From assembly GCA_016185245.1 (NCBI GenBank), contig JACPNZ010000031.1, positions 1-64,000 on the forward strand: a stretch of DNA of 64,000 bases. The letters run 5' to 3'. The DNA is from Hyphomicrobiales bacterium (GTDB taxonomy: Bacteria > Pseudomonadota > Alphaproteobacteria > Rhizobiales > Aestuariivirgaceae). The translations under genes were made by a program, and so were the position numbers. Under the pieces are notes generated by a model. It saw only the letters and a program-made list of their open reading frames with translations, searched no databases and was not told where the DNA came from. Shown one piece after another: positions 46,544-55,865 of the stretch (positions are counted from its first letter, which is position 1; each line of letters opens with the position of its first letter).

Positions 46544-47296
46544 TCAACTCGCCGGCTGTGACTTGTTGGGCGCATGGTCGAGTTCGGCGACCCACGGAAA
46601 TTTGCGGACCTCGTCGCCGCAATAGCCGAGATTTTTTACCGTCGGACTCTGCCCCACTTGGCCGGCCGCCTCGTATTCGGTGCCGATCAGGCGGTCGAAC
46701 ACGTTGGTGACGATACCGAAATTGCCGTTTTCCGAATGGAAGTGATGCAGCAGGTGGTGTCGGCGCATATACTGCATCGTCGGCGAGGCGAAGCGTACCG
46801 GCAGGTGGGCGGCGCAATGGAAGAACTCATAGATCATCAGGGCGATGAAGCCGCCGCACACCGCCGCCGCCGCGCCCGGCCAGCCGAATGCCAGGTAACC
46901 AATGGGCAGCGTCGGCACCAGCACCGCCGGGATGGTGGTATAGGGGGCGCCGAACAGCACCGAAAGATCGCTGGGGTTCATGTGGTGGCCGTAGTGGATG
47001 CGCCGCCACAGGCCCGCCGTCCAGGGTTTGCGATAAAGAGCGCGGCTGTGCAGCACGAAGCGGTGCAGACAGAACTCGATCACCGGATAGATGACCACGA
47101 CGATGGCCAGCGATCCGAGCAATTGCCACGGGCTCTGCATCAAATGGACAGCGAGCCAGCCGGTCGCCAGCACGACGCCAAGATAGAGAATGACCGCATA
47201 GTGGCTGGCATAAATGGCCAGGAATTGCCCGCCGCGCACGGAGGCGCGCGGATCGATCGAATCCGCCCACTGGCGATCGCTTTTCAAGAACCGCAT
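46544..47296 (-). CDS. Fatty acid hydroxylase / sterol desaturase family membrane protein
   Basis: Di-iron integral-membrane oxygenase, 250 residues. The histidine clusters are HRFVLH (HX4H), HYGHHMNP (HX2HH), EFFHCAAHLP and RHHLLHHFHSE. These sit between four or so hydrophobic helices (YAVILYLGVVLATGWL, LLGSLAIVVVIYPVIEF). It would hydroxylate or desaturate a lipid with help from an electron carrier; the lipid is unknown. ATG at 47296 is used because the family starts near MRFLKSDRQW. It is convergent with the M24 peptidase and divergent from the caspase-like gene. Confidence 0.92.
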   Translation of the reverse strand: MRFLKSDRQWADSIDPRASVRGGQFLAIYASHYAVILYLGVVLATGWLAVHLMQSPWQLLGSLAIVVVIYPVIEFCLHRFVLHSRALYRKPWTAGLWRRIHYGHHMNPSDLSVLFGAPYTTIPAVLVPTLPIGYLAFGWPGAAAAVCGGFIALMIYEFFHCAAHLPVRFASPTMQYMRRHHLLHHFHSENGNFGIVTNVFDRLIGTEYEAAGQVGQSPTVKNLGYCGDEVRKFPWVAELDHAPNKSQPAS

Positions 47297-47505
47297 CTGC
47301 TCAAATCTTCCAAACTCCCGGGTATCCGCCCGCCCCGCCGGAGCCAGGCCACACTTCACCCGCCTCATAGAGGCCGGCGCGGCTGCTCGTCAAGTCGCGG
47401 TTCGAGATCGAATCCGACGGCTACGGAAACTCCGAATTCATCCACCACCTCTTGGAGACAGGCGGGCGCGATGTCATAAGTTCGGTAGCAAGTGGAGATG
47501 GCGCG

Positions 47506-49725
47506 ATGAGACTGCTGACCATCCTGTTCGCCGGCGCCCTACTGGCAATGCCAAGTCTCGCCGAGGCCAGGACCATGGCGCTCCTGGTGGGGGTGGCCAA
47601 TTACAATGCCGCCTCCGGCATCCGCAGCCTGCTTGGCCCCCGCAATGACGTGTCGATCATCTGGCGGGCGCTGAAGGCCCGCGACGTCAACCCCGCGGAC
47701 ATGACGGTGCTGACCGACGGGTTGCCGCTGGGTCCTGATTTCCCGGTGGTGCAAGGCCCGCCGGTCAGCGCCAACATTCTTGCCGCCCTCGACCGCCTCG
47801 CTGCCGAGGCGCAAAAGGGCGACACCGTCATTTTCTACTATTCCGGCCACGGCACCCGCCAGCCAACCGATCCGCGCCGCGAGAAAGACGAGCCCGAGGC
47901 CGACGGCATGGACCAGGTGCTGCTGCCGGCCGACGTCGGCGCCTACGATCCGATCGACATGACCATCAAGAACGCCATCGTCGACTACGCGCTGGGCGAC
48001 AAGATCATCGCCATCCGCGCCCGCGGTGCCTTCGTGTGGGCGGTGGTCGATTCCTGCTATGCGGGAACCGTCACCCGTGGCGATGACGTGGTGCGCTCGG
48101 TCGATCCCGCTACCCTGGGAGTGCCCGAGAAGGCGCCGGCGGTGTTTTCCAGAGGCGGTAACCGGCACGGCACGTTGCGGACAGCCAAGGTCGTCGGCGA
48201 GGGCGGACTGGCCGGTTTCTACGCGGTCGAATCCTATGACCAGGCGATCGAGCGGCCCTTCCCCGGCTACAATTTGCCGATGGTGGGTGAGGGCAATGCC
48301 CAGCGCATGGGCGTCTTCACCTATCACCTGCACCGGGCGCTCACCGCCAACAAAGCCGCGAGCTATCGCGACCTGGCCCAGGAAATAGTGGCCGATCTCT
48401 CAACCGACCGGACTGGCGGCAAGGTGCCGCCGCCGGTCTTCGACGGCGACCTCGATGCCGCCCTTCCCGGCAGCACCGCGGCGCGCCTGCCCAATTCGGT
48501 AACCGGTATCGTGGCCGGCGGCACGATCGCATTCCCGGTTGGAGCTCTGCAGGGCTTCGACGTGGGCGCGAGACTCGCCCTCTATGCGCCCGGCGTTCCC
48601 GACAAGGCGATCGGCCATGCCGATGTTAGCGAGGCGAGCGCCGTCTCGGCCACCGCCGGCGCCATCGACTGGGAACAGGGTGCAACGCAAATCAACGACG
48701 GCACCATATCCGCCGTGATCGCGGAGCCGGCCATCAACTTCCGCTTCGTGGTCGCCCCGCCACCCGCCAAAGATTTCGCCAGCGACGCCGAGAAAACAGC
48801 CGTCTCTGACGCCATCGCCACGGTTTTCAAGGCCGATGCGAACACTCTCGGCGTTTCCCTCGGTACCGCCGGCAATCCCGACGCCGATGCCTTGCTGCGG
48901 GTGAAGAACGGCCGGCTGTGGCTGTTGCGGTCCGACCGGCCGTGGGTCACGGCGGCTGGCGCCTATGACGAGACACCAAGTCTTCCGCTCGCCGATGGTC
49001 CCGGGAAGCTTGGCCCCGAAATCAAGGACGCGCTGTGGCGGCTGGCCCGCGCCGCCAAGCTGATCCGCGTGACCGCCGCCCTCGACACTGGCGCAGATAG
49101 CGGCGGCAACGTCGACCTGACCATGACGGCAACACTCACCCGACCGGCAGTCGCCAACGCGAAAGCAGCGTGCAGCGGCAAGGGACCGCCCGCAGGCGCC
49201 CAGTCCTCGGCGATCGAGCCGCTGCTGCCGGTTGCCGCCGGCAATTGCAGCTTCGTCGACATCGAAGTGAAGAACACGAGCGACCAGGATTATTACGTCG
49301 CCGGTTTCTATGTCGATTCACTGGGTGGGGTTGCGGCCATACCGCCCAGTGTGGGAACGCGCGGTTGCGTTCGTCTGTTGCCAACGGGTGTGGACAAGGC
49401 GCTTGCCTTCCGTTTCTGGATCAATTCGTGGAACCTTGAGGCCAACGCGCCCTCCTCGACGGGGGCAGAGAATTTCGTCATCCTCGGTGTGCCCAAGGAC
49501 AATACCCATGAGCCGCCGAAGCTGTGCGCGCTCACCCAGCCGACACTCGACGCCATGCAGCAGACCCGCAGCGTTGAGATCGCCGGCACTCGCAGCAGCA
49601 ACAACAAGTTTGCGACACTCATCGGCGATGTGCAGGGCAGCGCCACCCGCGGCGCCTCCACCGCCGCCGACGACGGCGGTCCGAAAATGACCGGCAGGCT
49701 GTTTGTCTTCGATGTGAAGCCTTGA
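47506..49725 (+). CDS. Secreted caspase-like protein (C14 peptidase family)
   Basis: A 739-residue protein with a Sec signal (LLTILFAGALLAMPSLAEA, 3-21) and an N-terminal caspase-like domain (24-about 290). It has the catalytic histidine His115 in IFYYSGHGTRQP and cysteine Cys184 in AVVDSCYAGT, both on the usual strand ends, so it should be catalytically competent. The region 500-739 includes NCSFVDIEVKNTSDQDYYVAGFYVDS and ENFVILGVPKDN, resembling the DUF4384 extension found with such domains. It probably acts in the periplasm or outside the cell; substrate specificity (Arg/Lys in most bacterial members) is inferred only. It runs toward mutL. Confidence 0.9.
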   Translation: MRLLTILFAGALLAMPSLAEARTMALLVGVANYNAASGIRSLLGPRNDVSIIWRALKARDVNPADMTVLTDGLPLGPDFPVVQGPPVSANILAALDRLAAEAQKGDTVIFYYSGHGTRQPTDPRREKDEPEADGMDQVLLPADVGAYDPIDMTIKNAIVDYALGDKIIAIRARGAFVWAVVDSCYAGTVTRGDDVVRSVDPATLGVPEKAPAVFSRGGNRHGTLRTAKVVGEGGLAGFYAVESYDQAIERPFPGYNLPMVGEGNAQRMGVFTYHLHRALTANKAASYRDLAQEIVADLSTDRTGGKVPPPVFDGDLDAALPGSTAARLPNSVTGIVAGGTIAFPVGALQGFDVGARLALYAPGVPDKAIGHADVSEASAVSATAGAIDWEQGATQINDGTISAVIAEPAINFRFVVAPPPAKDFASDAEKTAVSDAIATVFKADANTLGVSLGTAGNPDADALLRVKNGRLWLLRSDRPWVTAAGAYDETPSLPLADGPGKLGPEIKDALWRLARAAKLIRVTAALDTGADSGGNVDLTMTATLTRPAVANAKAACSGKGPPAGAQSSAIEPLLPVAAGNCSFVDIEVKNTSDQDYYVAGFYVDSLGGVAAIPPSVGTRGCVRLLPTGVDKALAFRFWINSWNLEANAPSSTGAENFVILGVPKDNTHEPPKLCALTQPTLDAMQQTRSVEIAGTRSSNNKFATLIGDVQGSATRGASTAADDGGPKMTGRLFVFDVKP

Positions 49726-49728
49726 GCC

Positions 49729-51444
49729 TCACTTCCGTCCGAACAGGCGCTCGATGTCGGAGAGCTTCAGCTCGATGAAGGTCGGGCGGCCGTGATTGCA
49801 TTGGCCGGAATTCGGGGTGGCTTCCATTTGGCGCAACAGCGCGTTCATTTCCTCGGGCCTCAGCCCTCGCCCTGCGCGCACCGAATGGTGGCAGGCCATG
49901 GTGGCGAGCACGAGGTTGAGCCGCTCTTCGACCAAGGTGGAAGCCCCCTGCTCCGCCAGCTCGTCGGCCACATCGCGGACAAGCCCGGCGATATCGCCGC
50001 CGGCGAGTGCGGCTGGCACCTCGCGCACGATAACAGCACCCGCGCCGAAGGCCTCGAGATGGAGGCCTGCCCCGGCCAGCATCTCCACCGCTCCGGCAAG
50101 GCGCTCGGCGGCGACCGGATCGAGATCGACGACTTCCGGCACCAGGAGCGGCTGGGTGGCAATTCCCCTGCCCTCGCGCTCGGCCTTCAGGCGCTCGTAG
50201 ACGAGCCGCTCATGGGCGGCGTGCTGGTCGACGATCACCAGGCCGTCGCCGGTCTGGGCCAGAATGTAGTTGTCGTGAATCTGGGCCCGTGCGGCACCGA
50301 GCGGCCGGTCGCTCGCCTCGGCCATGACCGGTGGTGCCGCCGGCGGCAGGTTCATCTCGAAGGCCGTCTGGCGCTCGCCGAAGCCCGCGGGAGGCTGCGG
50401 GGTCCAGGCGGGGCGGAAGCTCTGGCCGGTGGCGCGGGCGAGCCCGGTGTCGGCCATCTGGCCCCTCCCCGCAAGGCTCGCACGAATGCCGCCGACAACC
50501 AGGCTTCGCACCAACCCGCCATCGCGGAAGCGCACTTCCGCCTTGGCTGGATGAACGTTCACATCGACCCGCTCCGGCGGGCAGTCGACGAACAGCACCA
50601 CGGCCGGATAGCGGCTCCTCGCCATCAGATCGGCATAGGCACCGCGGATCGCCCCCGCCAGTAGCTTGTCGCGCACGCTGCGGCTATTGACGAACATGTA
50701 TTGCAGGCTGCCCTGGGCCCGCGACCAGGTGGGAAGCCCGGCATGGCCCCGGACCGTGAGCCCCTCGCGGGTGGCCTCGAAAGCCACGGAGTTTTCCAGG
50801 AAGTCGGCACCGACGATGCGGCGGATGCGTTGTTCGAGAGATTCTCCCGGCGGTGCATCGATCAGGCGGCGGTCTTCGGTAGTGAAGCTGAAGCTCACCT
50901 CGGGATGGGCCAGGGCGAGCCTGCGCACCGCGTCGGCGGCTTCCGCCGCCTCCGATCGCTCGCTCTTGAGGAACTTGAGCCGGGCTGGGGTTGCATAGAA
51001 GAGATCGCGCACCTCGACCTCGGTGCCGGCGGAAAGTGCGGCCGGGCGCAGCCCCATGACGGTTCCGCCTTCGACGGCGATGGCATGGGCCGCGGCCCCA
51101 CCGCGCAGCCGCGAGGTGATGGCCAGCCTCGCCACGGCGCCGATCGAGGGGAGTGCCTCGCCGCGGAAGCCGAAGGAGCGGATGTCGATCAGGTCGTCGT
51201 CGGAAAGCTTGGAGGTGGCATGGCGCTCCACCGCCAGGGCCAGATCTTCGGCATCCATGCCGGAACCGTCGTCGCTCACCTTGATCAGGCTGCGGCCACC
51301 GCCGCGGAAGGCGATGTCGATGTGACGGGCACCCGCATCGATAGCGTTCTCGACCAGTTCCTTGACGACGCTCGCCGGGCGCTCGATCACCTCGCCCGCC
51401 GCGATGCGGTTGATGGTCCCCTCTGACAGTCTCCGGATTCGCAT
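49729..51444 (-). CDS. mutL: DNA mismatch repair protein MutL
   Basis: Mismatch-repair ATPase and endonuclease, 571 residues. GHKL motifs are ELVENAIDAGA, DDGSGM and GFRGEAL. The C-terminal domain keeps DQHAAHERLVYE, the endonuclease motif DQHA-x2-E-x4-E, and CNHGRPT, so nicking activity is expected, as usual in bacteria lacking MutH. The ATG at 51444 is the standard start MRIRRLSEGTINRIAAGEV; a longer open reading upstream is not homologous. It runs in the same direction as tadA, 14 bases after it. Confidence 0.97.
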   Translation of the reverse strand: MRIRRLSEGTINRIAAGEVIERPASVVKELVENAIDAGARHIDIAFRGGGRSLIKVSDDGSGMDAEDLALAVERHATSKLSDDDLIDIRSFGFRGEALPSIGAVARLAITSRLRGGAAAHAIAVEGGTVMGLRPAALSAGTEVEVRDLFYATPARLKFLKSERSEAAEAADAVRRLALAHPEVSFSFTTEDRRLIDAPPGESLEQRIRRIVGADFLENSVAFEATREGLTVRGHAGLPTWSRAQGSLQYMFVNSRSVRDKLLAGAIRGAYADLMARSRYPAVVLFVDCPPERVDVNVHPAKAEVRFRDGGLVRSLVVGGIRASLAGRGQMADTGLARATGQSFRPAWTPQPPAGFGERQTAFEMNLPPAAPPVMAEASDRPLGAARAQIHDNYILAQTGDGLVIVDQHAAHERLVYERLKAEREGRGIATQPLLVPEVVDLDPVAAERLAGAVEMLAGAGLHLEAFGAGAVIVREVPAALAGGDIAGLVRDVADELAEQGASTLVEERLNLVLATMACHHSVRAGRGLRPEEMNALLRQMEATPNSGQCNHGRPTFIELKLSDIERLFGRK

Positions 51445-51458
51445 GGGGAGATGATAGC

Positions 51459-51914
51459 CTAGCGCCGGGCCTTGAAGAAATCCCTGAGCAGCACCTTGGC
51501 CCGCTCCTCGCCCAGACCGCCATAGACCTCGGGCGCATGGTGGCAGGTCGCTTGCGTAAAGAACCTGACGCCGTGCTCGACCGCTCCCATCTTCTCGTCG
51601 GCGGCAGCGAAATAGAGCCGGCGGATGCGGGCGAAAGAGGCGGCGGCGGCACACATGGCGCAGGGTTCGAGCGTCACATGGAGGTCGCAACCGATGAGCC
51701 GTTCCGTGCCCAGTTTCTTGGCCGCCTGGCGGATCGCCAGCAGCTCGGCATGGGCCGTCGGATCGTTGAGTTCGAGGGTGCGGTTGCCGGCCGTGGCAAG
51801 GACCGCACCGGCCCGATCGGTCACCACGGCACCCACCGGCACCTCGCCGCGCAAGCCCGCCGCCTCGGCTTCGGCGAAGGCCAGCGACATGGCCTCTGGC
51901 AGTTTGAGCTTCAT
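51459..51914 (-). CDS. tadA: tRNA-specific adenosine deaminase
   Basis: Zinc deaminase converting A34 to inosine in tRNA-Arg, 151 residues. Active-site motifs are TAHAELLAI (His and Glu) and EPCAMCAAAA (two Cys). The start MSLAFAEAEAAGLRGEVPVGAVV is typical. The C-terminus HHAPEVYGGLGEERAKVLLRDFFKARR fits TadA. It is the first gene of a tadA-mutL unit and is divergent from rluB with 36 bases between starts; the opposing promoters must overlap in that gap. Confidence 0.95.
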   Translation of the reverse strand: MKLKLPEAMSLAFAEAEAAGLRGEVPVGAVVTDRAGAVLATAGNRTLELNDPTAHAELLAIRQAAKKLGTERLIGCDLHVTLEPCAMCAAAASFARIRRLYFAAADEKMGAVEHGVRFFTQATCHHAPEVYGGLGEERAKVLLRDFFKARR

Positions 51915-51950
51915 CGTGCCACATGAGGCGATGAGCGGGACAAGGTCAAG

Positions 51951-52706
51951 ATGAGCGAGTACGCCGGCGAACGGATCGCCAAGGTCATCGCCCGGGCGGG
52001 GGTGTGCTCGCGGCGCGAGGCCGAGCGGCTGATCGAGGAAGCGCGGGTCAAGCTCAATGGCCGGACGCTCACCTCGGCGGCGGTCAATGTCACGGCGGGC
52101 GATGAAATCCGCATCGACGGCAAACTCCTGCCGCGCAAGGACGAGGCGCGGCTGTGGCGCTATCACAAGCCGGCGGGCCTGGTGGTCAGCCACCGCGATC
52201 CGCAAGGCCGGCCGACGGTGTTCGACAAGCTCGGCGAGCAACTGCCCCGCGTCGTCTCGGTAGGCCGCCTCGACATCAACACCGAGGGTCTGCTGCTTCT
52301 CACCAATGACGGCGGGCTCGCCCGCTTTCTCGAACTTCCGGCCACCGGCTGGATCAGGCGCTACCGGGTCAGGGCCTATGGCAAGGTCGATGACGCAGCC
52401 CTTTCGCGCATCGCCAAGGGCGTGGAGATCGACGGCTTGAGCTATGGGCCGGTCGAAGCCCGCATCGACCAGGCGAAGGGCGACAATGTCTGGCTCACCG
52501 TGGCCATCCGCGAAGGCAAGAACCGCGAGGTGAAGAAGCTCTGCGAACATCTGGGCCTCGCCGTCAACCGGCTGATCCGGGTGGGGTTCGGCCCCTTCGT
52601 GCTGGGGGAGTTGCCGCGCGGCGGCGTCGACGAGGTGCCGCCCAAGATCTTCCGCGAGCAACTCGGCCCCAAGTTTCGGGAGTCACATGCGGATCGTCGG
52701 CGGTAG
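51951..52706 (+). CDS. Pseudouridine synthase, RsuA/RluB family
   Basis: RNA pseudouridine synthase with an N-terminal S4 RNA-binding domain (ERIAKVIARAGVCSRREAERLIEEARVKLNG, 7-37) and the catalytic Asp in VGRLDINTEGLLLLTNDG. The 251-residue length and the C-terminal REGKNREVKKLCEHLGLAVNRLIRVGFGP suit RluB, which acts on 23S rRNA position 2605, but RsuA and RluE are close relatives. It overlaps rsmD by 20 bases, so both rRNA-modifying enzymes are cotranslated. Confidence 0.93.
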   Translation: MSEYAGERIAKVIARAGVCSRREAERLIEEARVKLNGRTLTSAAVNVTAGDEIRIDGKLLPRKDEARLWRYHKPAGLVVSHRDPQGRPTVFDKLGEQLPRVVSVGRLDINTEGLLLLTNDGGLARFLELPATGWIRRYRVRAYGKVDDAALSRIAKGVEIDGLSYGPVEARIDQAKGDNVWLTVAIREGKNREVKKLCEHLGLAVNRLIRVGFGPFVLGELPRGGVDEVPPKIFREQLGPKFRESHADRRR

Positions 52707-53244
52707 GTTCAAGGGCCACGGGCTGGCCGGTCCCGATGGCCAGGCGACACGGCCAACCAGCGACCGGGTGCGCCAATCGATCTTCAACATCCTGGCCCAC
52801 GGCATTCCCGGCTTCGACATCGAGGGCGCGCGGGTGATCGACCTTTTTGCCGGCACCGGCGCTCTGGGCCTCGAAGCTTTGTCGCGTGGCGCCCGCTTCT
52901 GCCAATTTGTCGAAGAAAGTGCCCAGGCGCGTGGCGTGATTCGCCGCAATGCCGAAGCCCTCGGCGTCACCGGCCTGTGCAAGATCTGGCGGCGCGATGC
53001 GGCAAGCCTCGGCCCCTGCGTGCCCCAGACGCCCTTCGATCTCGCCTTCGCCGATCCGCCCTATGGCAAGGATCTCGGCGAAAGGGCGCTTGCCAGCCTG
53101 GTGGCCGGCGGCTGGCTCAAACCCGGCGCCATCGTCGTCCTCGAGGAGGCCGAAGGCGCCTTGGTTAACCAGGTGGCGGGCCTCGATCCTCTCGACAGCC
53201 GCAGCTACGGTGATACTCAAATCCGCATCTACCGCGCGGGTTAA
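52687..53244 (+). CDS. rsmD: 16S rRNA (guanine-966-N2) methyltransferase RsmD
   Basis: Class I SAM methyltransferase methylating G966 of 16S rRNA, 185 residues. The start MRIVGGRFKGHGLAGPDGQATRPTSDRVRQSIFNIL is diagnostic; the SAM motif is VIDLFAGTGALGLEALSRGA and the catalytic motif is FADPPYGKDL. Its start codon lies inside the preceding pseudouridine-synthase gene. No gene follows closely; the sigma factor begins 71 bases later. Confidence 0.95.
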   Translation: MRIVGGRFKGHGLAGPDGQATRPTSDRVRQSIFNILAHGIPGFDIEGARVIDLFAGTGALGLEALSRGARFCQFVEESAQARGVIRRNAEALGVTGLCKIWRRDAASLGPCVPQTPFDLAFADPPYGKDLGERALASLVAGGWLKPGAIVVLEEAEGALVNQVAGLDPLDSRSYGDTQIRIYRAG

Positions 53245-53315
53245 GACCCTCCGCCAGATTATTTCACAAATCTTCCAAGCTTTCGCCCGGCTCGCCCGTC
53301 TAACCTTTGGAACCC

Positions 53316-53846
53316 ATGTCCGAGACCGATGAGCAACTGGCGCTCCAGGCGCAACGGGGTGATGCGGCAGCCTTTCACCTGCTGCTTGAGCGCCATTACG
53401 ACACGGTGTACCGGGTGGCCTACCGGTTCCTCGGGGGTGCGGCCGACGCCGAGGATGTGGCCCAGGAGGTCTGTTCGCGGCTGGCCGAGAAAATCGGCCG
53501 CTTTCGCGGGGCGAGCCGGTTCTCGACCTGGCTCTATGCCGTGACGCTCAACGCGGTGCGCGATCATGGGCGCCGGCAGCGTGCGGCGGCGGGCCTGCAC
53601 GGGGCCTACGCAAATCTTGCCGAGCACCAGTCGGCCGACTGGGCCGACAGCGACCGCAAGGTCCGCTGGCTCTATCTGGCGCTCGACCGGCTGGAGGGGC
53701 CGCTCAAGGAAACCGCCCTCCTCATCCTGGCCGAGGAGATGAGCCACGCCGAGGTGGGCGAAGTGCTGGGTGTGAAGGAGAGTACGGTCTCCTGGCGCAT
53801 GCATGAAGTGAAGAAGAGACTGAAGGTGATGGCCACCCATGACTGA
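53316..53846 (+). CDS. ECF RNA polymerase sigma factor
   Basis: Extracytoplasmic-function sigma factor of 176 residues. Region 2 reads LLLERHYDTVYRVAYRFLGGAADAEDVAQEVCSRLAEKIGRFRGASRFSTWLYAVTLNAVRDH, and region 4 contains LKETALLILAEEMSHAEVGEVLGVKESTVSWRMHEVKKRLKVM, the DNA-recognition helix. ATG at 53316 is used; a TTG at 53307 is in frame. Its end overlaps the next gene by 8 bases, so sigma factor and the downstream membrane protein are translationally coupled, the classic arrangement for sigma/anti-sigma pairs. No autoregulated promoter motif is convincingly visible upstream. Confidence 0.94.
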   Translation: MSETDEQLALQAQRGDAAAFHLLLERHYDTVYRVAYRFLGGAADAEDVAQEVCSRLAEKIGRFRGASRFSTWLYAVTLNAVRDHGRRQRAAAGLHGAYANLAEHQSADWADSDRKVRWLYLALDRLEGPLKETALLILAEEMSHAEVGEVLGVKESTVSWRMHEVKKRLKVMATHD

Positions 53847-55818
53847 CGATCTGGAAACCCTGCGGCAGGCCTTCCGGAATGAAACGCCGGTGGCACCGCG
53901 TGCCGCCGCCCGCGACGCGGCGAGGGCACTCGCCACGGCCCGTTTCAGCGAAATTTCGCGAACCGCCCAAGGATCGGGCTTCCTCGGCCGTCTCATTCGC
54001 CGGGCAAGGGGTGAAACCGACGGGAGACCATTCATGCATTCGATCCGACCGAACCATCTGCTGCTGGCGGGCTCGAGCCTCGCCGTGCTCGCCATCGCCA
54101 TCGCCGGCACCTCGCAATTGTTTTTGCAAACGCAGGTCGCGGTTTCGCCGCCGGCCGAAACCAAGACGCTGCCGCGCGTCGACGCCCTGAAGAAGGATGA
54201 GGCGCTGCAGCGGAGTGCCGATGCGGCGGCGGTCGAGGAGAAGGAGCGTGGGATCGCGCTGAACCAGCCCGCGCCATTGCCCGCCAAGGCGAAACCCGCC
54301 GCCCCCTCCTCGATCCTCGCCATGGACGGATCTTCCGCAGCGAAGCTCGCCGGCGGTGTCGTCGCCGACATGGAACAGCGCCAGAACTATTCCTATCACG
54401 ACCAGGGCCGCGACAAGTTCACCGACATCATGCCCAATCCGGTCAAGGTCACCGCCGAGGAGCCGGTCTCGACCTTCTCGATCGATGCCGACAGCGCTTC
54501 CTACGGCTTCGTGCGCGGTTCGCTCGCCCAGAACGTGCTGCCCCAGAAGGATGCGGTCCGGGTCGAGGAGATGATCAACTATTTCCCCTACGATTACGCC
54601 GGCCCCAGCGACCGCGAGGCGCCGTTCAAGGCCACCGTCACGGTGATGCCGACGCCGTGGAATCCCGATACCAGGCTGATGCACATCGGCATCAAGGGCT
54701 TTGCCCTCAACGGCCAGGAGCGGCCCCATGCCAATCTGGTGTTCCTGCTCGACACCTCGGGCTCCATGGACGAAGCCAACAAGCTGCCGCTGCTCCGCAG
54801 TTCCATGAAGCTCCTGGTCGACACGCTGGCCCCCGACGACACGGTGGCGATCGTCACCTATGCCGGCAATGCCGGCACGGTTCTCGAACCCACCAAGGCC
54901 AAGGACAAATCCAAGATCATCGCCGCCCTGGACAATCTCCAAGCCGGGGGCTCGACCGCCGGGGCCGAAGGCATCCGCCAGGCCTATACGCTGGCGGAAG
55001 CGAATTTCGACCGGACCGGCATCAACCGGGTGATCCTGGCGACCGACGGCGATTTCAATGTCGGCATCACCGACCCCGAGGAGCTCAAGAGCTTCGTCGA
55101 GAGAAAGCGCGAGACCGGCGTCTATCTGTCGGTCCTCGGTTTCGGCCGCGGCAACTACAACGACCAGATGATGCAGACGCTGGCCCAGAACGGCAACGGC
55201 AACGCCTCGTACATCGACACTCTTAACGAGGCGCGGAAGGTACTGGTGGACGAGGCGTCCAACACCCTCTTCCCGATCGCCAAGGACGTGAAGATCCAGG
55301 TCGAGTTCAATCCCCAGACCGTCTCGGAGTATCGTCTCATCGGCTATGAGACCAGGCTCCTCAACCGCGAAGACTTCAACAACGACAAGGTCGACGCTGG
55401 CGAGATCGGCTCGGGCCACACGGTGACGGCGATCTACGAGATCACGCCGAAGGATTCGAAGGGCAAACTCGTCGATCCGCTGCGCTACGGCGCGGCCAGG
55501 CAGGCCTCCGGTAACGGCGAATATGCCTTCGTCAAGATCCGCTACAAGCTGCCCACCGAGGACAAGAGCCGGCTGATCACCGAGCCTGTCACCGCGGCCA
55601 ACGAAGCGACGTCGACGGAAGCGAGTTTCACCGCCGCCGTCGCCGGCTTCGGCCAGCTTCTGGCGGGCGGGCAATATACGGCCAAGTTCAGCTATGACGA
55701 CGTCATCGCGCTGGCCCAGGCCAACAAGGGCAAGGACGAGTACGGCTACCGCGCCGAGTTCGTCAATCTGGCCCGCATGGCCAAGTCGGCCCAGGCGCTC
55801 GAGCCGCTCAATCCGTAG
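53839..55818 (+). CDS. Membrane VWA-domain protein with anti-sigma-like N-terminus
   Basis: A 659-residue protein in three parts. Residues 1-70 are cytoplasmic, charged and helical (LETLRQAFRNETPVAPRAAARDAARALATARFSEIS), the position and size of an anti-sigma domain; no zinc HxxxCxxC motif is seen. One membrane helix spans about 72-96. The exported part has a linker and from about 205 a YfbK-like VWA/DUF3520 region with the metal site DTSGSMDEANK (305-315) and ATDGDFNVGIT. The first part overlaps the sigma gene by 8 bases. A role as membrane sensor controlling the sigma factor is inferred. The C-terminus (AQANKGKDEYGYRAEFVNLARMA) matches DUF3520. Confidence 0.88.
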   Translation: MTDDLETLRQAFRNETPVAPRAAARDAARALATARFSEISRTAQGSGFLGRLIRRARGETDGRPFMHSIRPNHLLLAGSSLAVLAIAIAGTSQLFLQTQVAVSPPAETKTLPRVDALKKDEALQRSADAAAVEEKERGIALNQPAPLPAKAKPAAPSSILAMDGSSAAKLAGGVVADMEQRQNYSYHDQGRDKFTDIMPNPVKVTAEEPVSTFSIDADSASYGFVRGSLAQNVLPQKDAVRVEEMINYFPYDYAGPSDREAPFKATVTVMPTPWNPDTRLMHIGIKGFALNGQERPHANLVFLLDTSGSMDEANKLPLLRSSMKLLVDTLAPDDTVAIVTYAGNAGTVLEPTKAKDKSKIIAALDNLQAGGSTAGAEGIRQAYTLAEANFDRTGINRVILATDGDFNVGITDPEELKSFVERKRETGVYLSVLGFGRGNYNDQMMQTLAQNGNGNASYIDTLNEARKVLVDEASNTLFPIAKDVKIQVEFNPQTVSEYRLIGYETRLLNREDFNNDKVDAGEIGSGHTVTAIYEITPKDSKGKLVDPLRYGAARQASGNGEYAFVKIRYKLPTEDKSRLITEPVTAANEATSTEASFTAAVAGFGQLLAGGQYTAKFSYDDVIALAQANKGKDEYGYRAEFVNLARMAKSAQALEPLNP

Positions 55819-55865
55819 GACATGATCGGATCGGGCGGTGAGTCAAGCTCCGCCCGCTTCCCCCT

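Noticed and set aside
47506-49725. A caspase-based anti-phage defence system
   Set aside because: The protein has a signal peptide and no neighbouring sensor, toxin or nucleotide-cyclase gene; next genes are a lipid hydroxylase and mutL.
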